Source: Maricaulis sp017643475
Lineage (GTDB): Bacteria; Pseudomonadota; Alphaproteobacteria; Caulobacterales; Maricaulaceae
DNA: 64,000 bases
Reading direction: 5' to 3'
Assembly (NCBI RefSeq): GCF_047123815.1
Contig: NZ_CP138920.1
Location: 1,674,001-1,738,000, forward strand
The position numbers were made by a program, and so were the translations under genes. The number at the start of each line of letters is the position of its first letter. Within the stretch, counting starts at the first letter, position 1. Under the pieces are notes generated by a model. It had not been told where the DNA came from, did no database searches, and was given only the letters and a program-made list of their open reading frames with translations. This document shows positions 59,413 through 64,000 of this stretch, piece by piece.

Positions 59413-60735
59413 CTAGCGGAGGATTGGTCCCGCCTCCACCTTCTCGCGCGGCCAGACAATCGTGACCAAAGCCCCGCCAGCCGCGCTGGAATTTTCGAAG
59501 CGGACGATGCCGCCGGTCTTTTCGATCATCGTCTTGGCGATGAAAACACCCAATCCCAGTCCACCCTGGCCCGGTGTTCCCGACCGAGTCGTGACATAAG
59601 GCTCTCCGATCTTCGACAAGATCTCCAAGGTGAAGCCCGGGCCGTCATCGAGAATGGTCACGGTCAGGTCCGTATCGCTCCACTGCCCTTCGACGGTCAC
59701 ACGCGTGGCCGCGAAATCCACCGCATTCTCGATGAAATTACCAATACCATATAGCAATTCCGGGATGCGACGCAGGACCGGTTCCGTGGCGTTTTCGAGG
59801 CCCTCGAGATGGACATCCACCATCGGACCCATGCCGCGCAGAGGTGCGGCCGCCTCTTCCAGAGCAGCCAGGAATTCGACCCGGTCATGGCGCTCGTCAG
59901 AGGCTGTTTTCTCGGCCGTCAGACGCTTCAAAATGTCGCGACACCGCCGCGCCTGGGTCACCAGGAGCTCTGCATCCTCGCGTAGGATTTCATCGTCCTT
60001 CAGCTCGCGCATCATTTCCTTCGCGGTGAGCTGAATGGTCGCCAGCGGTGTGCCCAGCTCGTGAGCCGCAGCGGCGGCCAGTGCGCCCAGAGCTGAAAGG
60101 CGCTGTTCGCGCGACAGGACGCTCTGGGTGGCCGCCAGAGCGGTGGCCATGGAACGTCCCTCCTGGCTGACCCGCCAGGAATAGACAGCCGTGAACGCGA
60201 CCGCGACAAAGATGGCTGCCCACAGGCCGGTGATATACATGCCCGGAAGGGTCAGCTCTTCGCCGCCCAACCACGGCAGCGGCAGGCTCCACAGCCACAT
60301 CGCGCCGGTGCCGGTCATGGCGGTGCCGGCGACGGGCAGCGACCAGCGCGGCGGCAGGGCGGCGACGGCAATGGTCACAGGCGCTGCCAGCATGACGACG
60401 AATGGGTTCTGCAAACCACCGGTCAGCATCAACAGGACGCAAAGCTGCAGCACGTCATAGGCCAGCTGCGCGAAAGCCTGCCAGTCCTGCGCGAATTGCT
60501 GCGGCTGCACGGCGAGGGTCAGCCAGGTGTTGATCCACGCGCTGGTCAGGATGACACCCAGACAGAATCCAAGCGGTAATTCGAAACCGAGCCCAAAGTG
60601 CACAAGCAGTACGGTCAACGTCTGCCCCACGACCGCCAGCCAGCGCAACATGACCAGTGTACGCAGGCGCAAGCGGCCGAACACCGGTGTCAGGTGGGCG
60701 TCACCGCCATAGGGATCCCAATCTGCATCACTCAT
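59413..60735 (-). CDS. actS: ActS/RegB/PrrB-type redox histidine kinase
   Basis: 440 residues. Six membrane helices (about 25-200) carry the quinone-sensing GGLQNPF motif; the kinase core follows with HELGTPLATI, the cysteine-containing ARRCRDILKRL redox segment, an N box (IGNFIENAVDFA), DDGPGF and GLGLGVFIAK. The Cys and the GGxxNPF are the features by which this family senses the ubiquinone pool. Partner is the adjacent actR. Divergent from the SCO gene. Confidence 0.95.
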   Translation of the reverse strand: MSDADWDPYGGDAHLTPVFGRLRLRTLVMLRWLAVVGQTLTVLLVHFGLGFELPLGFCLGVILTSAWINTWLTLAVQPQQFAQDWQAFAQLAYDVLQLCVLLMLTGGLQNPFVVMLAAPVTIAVAALPPRWSLPVAGTAMTGTGAMWLWSLPLPWLGGEELTLPGMYITGLWAAIFVAVAFTAVYSWRVSQEGRSMATALAATQSVLSREQRLSALGALAAAAAHELGTPLATIQLTAKEMMRELKDDEILREDAELLVTQARRCRDILKRLTAEKTASDERHDRVEFLAALEEAAAPLRGMGPMVDVHLEGLENATEPVLRRIPELLYGIGNFIENAVDFAATRVTVEGQWSDTDLTVTILDDGPGFTLEILSKIGEPYVTTRSGTPGQGGLGLGVFIAKTMIEKTGGIVRFENSSAAGGALVTIVWPREKVEAGPILR

Positions 60736-60819
60736 ATTCGATCCTGTACATTTCCGTCATGCTTGATGGACATATCAGGTCGCCGCGCCTACTTTCGCAC
60801 TTGCAGCAATCTCGGCTAT

Positions 60820-60847
60820 GTTTCGGCATAACATGCTTTGCCGAAAC
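60820..60847. promoter_or_regulatory. 9-bp inverted repeat upstream of the SCO gene
   Basis: GTTTCGGCA (60820-60828) and TGCCGAAAC (60839-60847) are separated by 10 bp, ending 22 bp before the SCO start in the actS/SCO divergent region. It may be a regulator site or an mRNA hairpin; no known consensus was matched. Confidence 0.5.
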
Positions 60848-60869
60848 TCGAACAGCTCAAGGACGATCA

Positions 60870-61562
60870 ATGCAGTCTCTGTTGGAAGCAATGCGTAACG
60901 GCCTCGGCCGTCTGGCCGGTGCACTCGCCGGCAACCGCGCCTGGGTCTGGTTTCTCCTGGCCGCCCCGATGGTGATGATGCTGACCTTCCTGATGCTGGC
61001 CGCGCGAGACCAGGGGCAGGGTGACACTGTGGTGCGCCCAGCCGCGGTTCGTGTGAGTGGCGAGGCCGATATCGGCGGTCCGTTCACCCTTGTTGATCAC
61101 ACCGGTGCAACGGTTACGGAGCAGACCTATCGCGGTCGTCCGATGCTGATCTATTTCGGCTATACCTATTGCCCTGATATCTGCCCCTATTCGCTGCAAT
61201 TGCTGGCCATTGCGCTGGATCAGATGCCTGAAGAGGAGTGGGCACAGTTCCAGCCTATTCTGATCACTGTTGATCCCGAGCGGGACACGGTGGAAGCGAT
61301 GGCGCAATACGTCACCTCCAACGCCTTTCCCGACGGCCTGATCGGCCTGACCGGAACCCAGGAGCAGGTTGCTGCGGCGGCCCAGGCCTATCGTGTGGCC
61401 TATCGCCGTGCGGGTGAGGGAGATGATTATCTGATGGATCACTCGTCCATCGTCTATCTGATGAATTCGGAAGGGCGTTTTGTAGACATTTTCACCGACG
61501 GGTTTGACCCGGCGATGGCGGCCCAGCGTCTGCAAGACTTCCTTGAGGAAGAAGGCGCATAA
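60870..61562 (+). CDS. SCO1/SenC-family copper chaperone
   Basis: 230 residues from ATG 60870 (AAGGA upstream). One N-terminal membrane helix (WVWFLLAAPMVMMLTFLML) and a periplasmic thioredoxin fold with the copper ligands CPDIC and, later, His in LMDHSSIVYLMN. SCO proteins deliver copper to the CuA site of cytochrome oxidase or act in thiol redox control. Placing it beside ActRS fits a respiratory role. The longer frame from 60657 covers actS sequence and is unlikely. Confidence 0.92.
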   Translation: MQSLLEAMRNGLGRLAGALAGNRAWVWFLLAAPMVMMLTFLMLAARDQGQGDTVVRPAAVRVSGEADIGGPFTLVDHTGATVTEQTYRGRPMLIYFGYTYCPDICPYSLQLLAIALDQMPEEEWAQFQPILITVDPERDTVEAMAQYVTSNAFPDGLIGLTGTQEQVAAAAQAYRVAYRRAGEGDDYLMDHSSIVYLMNSEGRFVDIFTDGFDPAMAAQRLQDFLEEEGA

Positions 61563-61601
61563 TCACGCACACAAGATGCGGACTGCGCTGCGGGAGGCTT
61601 G

Positions 61602-62864
61602 ATGCTTTACAGTGTGTACGAAATGAACCGCCTGGCGATGACGCCATGGCGTGCCGCCGCCAATGCGACACGCCGCATGATGCGCGCGCCGTGGAACCCG
61701 ATGGGTGAAACGGTTGCCGGACGCACCATGGCGGCTGCAGCCGAGCTGTTCGAGTCTGTAACCCGGCGTTACGGCAAGCCTGAATGGATGATCGACAACA
61801 CGCTGATCCATGGTCACACCGTTGCCGTCGAGGAAGAGGTCGTCTGGTCGGATTCCTGGTGTGACCTCCTGCATTTCCGCCGTGATCCCCAGGCCCTGGT
61901 CGAAGCGCGCGGCAAGCGTGAGGATCGCAAGGTCCTGTTCGTGGCGCCGATGTCCGGACACTACGCCACCCTGTTGCGGGGTACGGTCGAGACCTTCCTG
62001 CCGGATTGCGAGGTCTACATCACGGACTGGCAGGATGCGCGCATGGTGCCAGTCAGTGAAGGTCGTTTCGATCTCGATGATTTTGTCGCCTATATCCGCA
62101 GGATGATTGCCTTTGTCGGACCAGACGTGCACGTGGTTGCTGTCTGTCAGCCGGGCCCGCCGACCCTGTCTGCGATTGCGCTGATGGCCGAGGACAAGGA
62201 TCCAGCGCGTCCGGCGTCGATGACCTTCATGGGCTCGCCGATTGATACACGCAAATCTCCGACAGCTCCGAATATCCTGGCGGAGGAAAAGCCGTTCGAC
62301 TGGTTCGCCCAGAATCTGATCCACACCGTGCCCGCGCCCAATCCGGGTGCGCTGCGCCGGGTCTATCCGGGCTTTCTGCAGCTGGCGGGCTTCATGAACA
62401 TGAATCTCGACCGGCATGTCGACGCCCATTGGAATTTCTACAATCACCTTGTTGAGGGTGATGGCGACAGCGCTGAAAAACATCGTGTCTTCTACGATGA
62501 ATACCTGGCGGTTATGGACCTGTCCGAGGAGTTCTACCTTCAGACGATCAGCGACGTGTTCCAGGAACACAAGCTGGCGCGCGGGATCCAGGAGCATCAC
62601 GGTCGCCGCGTTGATGTCAGCGCCATCGAGGACATTGCCCTGCTCACCGTGGAAGGCGAGCGCGATGATATCTCCGGTATCGGCCAGACCCAGGCGGCGC
62701 ATGATCTGTGTACCAACCTGCCTGAAGAGCTCCAGCTGGACTGGGTGCAGCCGGAAGTCGGCCATTACGGTGTCTTCAATGGTCGCCGCTTCCGCGAGCA
62801 GATTGCGCCCCGCATGCGCGATTTCTGGGACGAGAAGGGTGGCGCAGCTCTCAAGCGCCGCTGA
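61602..62864 (+). CDS. phaZ: Intracellular polyhydroxyalkanoate depolymerase
   Basis: 420 residues of the PhaZ intracellular depolymerase family, which breaks down PHB storage granules. The nucleophile elbow is VAVCQPGPP, with Cys in place of the usual Ser, as in Ralstonia-type PhaZ. The N-terminal LYSVYEMNRLAMTPWRAAA, GRTMAAAAELFESVTRRYGKPEW and late VGHYGVFNGRRFRE with the catalytic His fit. GGGAGG lies 5 nt before ATG 61602. Ends at a bidirectional terminator. Confidence 0.93.
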   Translation: MLYSVYEMNRLAMTPWRAAANATRRMMRAPWNPMGETVAGRTMAAAAELFESVTRRYGKPEWMIDNTLIHGHTVAVEEEVVWSDSWCDLLHFRRDPQALVEARGKREDRKVLFVAPMSGHYATLLRGTVETFLPDCEVYITDWQDARMVPVSEGRFDLDDFVAYIRRMIAFVGPDVHVVAVCQPGPPTLSAIALMAEDKDPARPASMTFMGSPIDTRKSPTAPNILAEEKPFDWFAQNLIHTVPAPNPGALRRVYPGFLQLAGFMNMNLDRHVDAHWNFYNHLVEGDGDSAEKHRVFYDEYLAVMDLSEEFYLQTISDVFQEHKLARGIQEHHGRRVDVSAIEDIALLTVEGERDDISGIGQTQAAHDLCTNLPEELQLDWVQPEVGHYGVFNGRRFREQIAPRMRDFWDEKGGAALKRR

Positions 62865-62885
62865 GACCACGTCCTAAGCAACAAA

Positions 62886-62911
62886 AAAGGCCCGCCAATC
62901 GGCGGGCCTTT
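62886..62911 (+). terminator. Bidirectional intrinsic terminator
   Basis: AAAGGCCCGCC (62886-62896), loop AATC, GGCGGGCCTTT (62901-62911), with T-rich sequence on both strands, between the convergent phaZ and hypothetical genes. Confidence 0.93.
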
Positions 62912-62927
62912 CTGTTTGGGTGCGGTA

Positions 62928-64000
62928 TCAGTCCGCCGGGTCGGCCGAGACGCTGATGCCGAGGCGATCAATATTCGGCTCGTCCTGTTCGACAATCATC
63001 ATCATGTCACCAACCGTCGTCGGGCTGGTCGGACGCATGCCCACGGTGACAGATCCCCCATTGTTGAGGAAACCGGAAACGGCCGTCGTCAGCTCCGTCA
63101 TCAGGGGCGCCGGGACAAGCGGGCCAGCGCTGGCTGCGCCCAGCAGGACGAGAGCGGACGCCTGGGCGCGCGCCTGTTCCGGAGCGATACCCTGCTGGCT
63201 CGCCATGGCACCGAAAGCACGATCCAGGATCGACTGGTCGGTGATGGAAAGGGAGAACTCATTCACTTGCAGGGCCGACATGGCGGCCATGGCTGCGTCC
63301 TCGGCTGCATCCTCGCCATGTTCAGCTGCCTCGGCGACCATCTCTGCCATGAGGGCGGTGTACTCGTTATAACCCTCGACGTCCTGGCTGAAGTCGATGC
63401 GGAAAGCGTCCTCGACCACATAGTAATTGTCGCCATCGGTGTAGGCGCGGCCGCGCTCGGGCTGGTAGACCGTGTTGGTGACCGCGTGCATGTTCAGCTC
63501 GCTATAGCCAAGCATCATCAGGCCAGCGGCGATCTGGGCGCCATTTTTATGTTCGGCATCAGCGCTGAAATGCAGACGCTCTACTGTGGCGCTGGAGTGA
63601 ACATCACCACGACGTTCCACATTTTCAGCCGTCATTGACGCCAGCGACAGCTCAATACCGCCGGCATTGAGCGCGAAATCACTCAGTACGAATTCCGAGA
63701 AAATGGCCGCCGGGTTCACGGTGGCTGCATTCATGTAGGAATTCATGAAAGCCGGCATATTGTCGTTTTCAATCGCCGTGAACCACTCATCCGTGGTGTC
63801 TGTGCTGATGCCTTCCACGCGAATTTCGCCCAGCGAGACATGGACCGGCTCATCGCCATCCTGTGTGTCGACCAGGAGGTCGTTCATCTCGAAACGGGCG
63901 GTATTCGAGCGGTCGTCGGCTTCAAGCACCATGGACCCGAGGCTCACCGTGGTCATCTCATCGCTCTCATCGACGACGCGCAGCCCGCGCAGGGCGACGC
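62928..64000 (-). CDS. Hypothetical protein, C-terminal part
   Basis: 357 codons visible; the frame is open to the window edge, so the true start lies beyond 64000 (an internal Met at 63956 is not the start). Repeated beta-strand units (VSLGSMVLEADDRSNTARFEMNDLLVD, LSDFALNAGGIELSLASMTAENVE) and Asn/Asp-rich turns suggest an extracytoplasmic beta-structured protein. The C-terminal ~80 residues are helical and hydrophobic with LVLLGAASAGPLVPAPLM. I do not recognise the family. Converges on phaZ. Confidence 0.7.
   Translation of the reverse strand, partial: VALRGLRVVDESDEMTTVSLGSMVLEADDRSNTARFEMNDLLVDTQDGDEPVHVSLGEIRVEGISTDTTDEWFTAIENDNMPAFMNSYMNAATVNPAAIFSEFVLSDFALNAGGIELSLASMTAENVERRGDVHSSATVERLHFSADAEHKNGAQIAAGLMMLGYSELNMHAVTNTVYQPERGRAYTDGDNYYVVEDAFRIDFSQDVEGYNEYTALMAEMVAEAAEHGEDAAEDAAMAAMSALQVNEFSLSITDQSILDRAFGAMASQQGIAPEQARAQASALVLLGAASAGPLVPAPLMTELTTAVSGFLNNGGSVTVGMRPTSPTTVGDMMMIVEQDEPNIDRLGISVSADPAD

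Noticed and set aside
61563..62870. 435-codon open frame antisense to phaZ
   Set aside because: Shadow frame; it runs opposite the intact depolymerase and starts at no ribosome-binding site.
1..64000. CRISPR arrays, insertion sequences, prophage or integrase genes
   Set aside because: Looked for direct-repeat arrays, transposase motifs and phage genes on both strands and saw none.

Overview
The window is about 64 kb of G+C-rich bacterial chromosome, almost fully coding and mostly housekeeping. It looks alphaproteobacterial. Supporting features are the ftsK-lolA-xth neighbourhood, a roughly 1,640-residue NAD-dependent glutamate dehydrogenase of the GdhZ type, an ActR/ActS (RegA/RegB) redox pair, DUF1674, DUF2794 and DUF1223 genes, and aconitase beside DUF1223. 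Caulobacterales or Maricaulales is the most likely placement, judged from gene families and not from a search. No insertion sequence, prophage, CRISPR array, rRNA or plasmid replication gene was seen. One tRNA-Gly(GCC) is present.

Layout. 1-13 kb: end of yggS, an L,D-transpeptidase, an OmpR-type regulator, xth, a TrpF-like gene, lolA, a beta-propeller protein, ftsK, ubiH, and a thioredoxin-type cluster (DsrE, DUF971, Trm112, CnoX), then a prolyl-tRNA editing enzyme. 13-15 kb: tRNA-Gly, an XRE regulator and a gene-poor 1.2 kb. 15-20 kb: glutamate dehydrogenase, split by a one-base frameshift. 20-29 kb: minus-strand cluster of a hydrolase, purH, a sugar-nucleotide dehydratase, heparinase II/III, rpe, rsmB and htpX. 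29-35 kb: DUF1674, pyrF, a LysE exporter, an SDR, a hydrolase, an sdpR-sdpI pair and argG. 36-42 kb: an orphan histidine kinase, a small phosphatase, an AraC regulator, an esterase whose signal peptide is cut off by an in-frame TAG, thpR, a Bax-inhibitor-like protein and DUF2794. 42-48 kb: an overlapping GldA/GldF/GldG/DUF4340-like export operon, then VOC and RNA methyltransferase genes. 48-55 kb: a lipoprotein amidohydrolase, yciB, a MarR regulator with a lysine-rich tail and cytochrome c maturation genes (ccmG, D, C, B, A) with a double-cupin gene between ccmC and ccmB. 55-64 kb: acnA, DUF1223, actR/actS, a SCO protein, an intracellular PHB depolymerase and a partial hypothetical gene.

Working together. 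The right third has a respiratory and redox theme: c-type cytochrome assembly, an SCO copper chaperone, the ActRS pair and aconitase. Purine, pyrimidine, arginine and pentose-phosphate enzymes, cell division (FtsK, YciB) and envelope functions (LolA, L,D-transpeptidase, polysaccharide enzymes) fill the rest. I found no clear new multi-gene system. The best leads are a possible structured RNA near 4.7-4.9 kb, several perfect or near-perfect palindromes in promoter regions (cupin, acnA, SCO), the lysine-tailed MarR protein, the CcmG-like protein with a changed active-site motif, and the Gld-like export operon. The glutamate dehydrogenase frameshift and the esterase amber codon may be real mutations or sequence errors.
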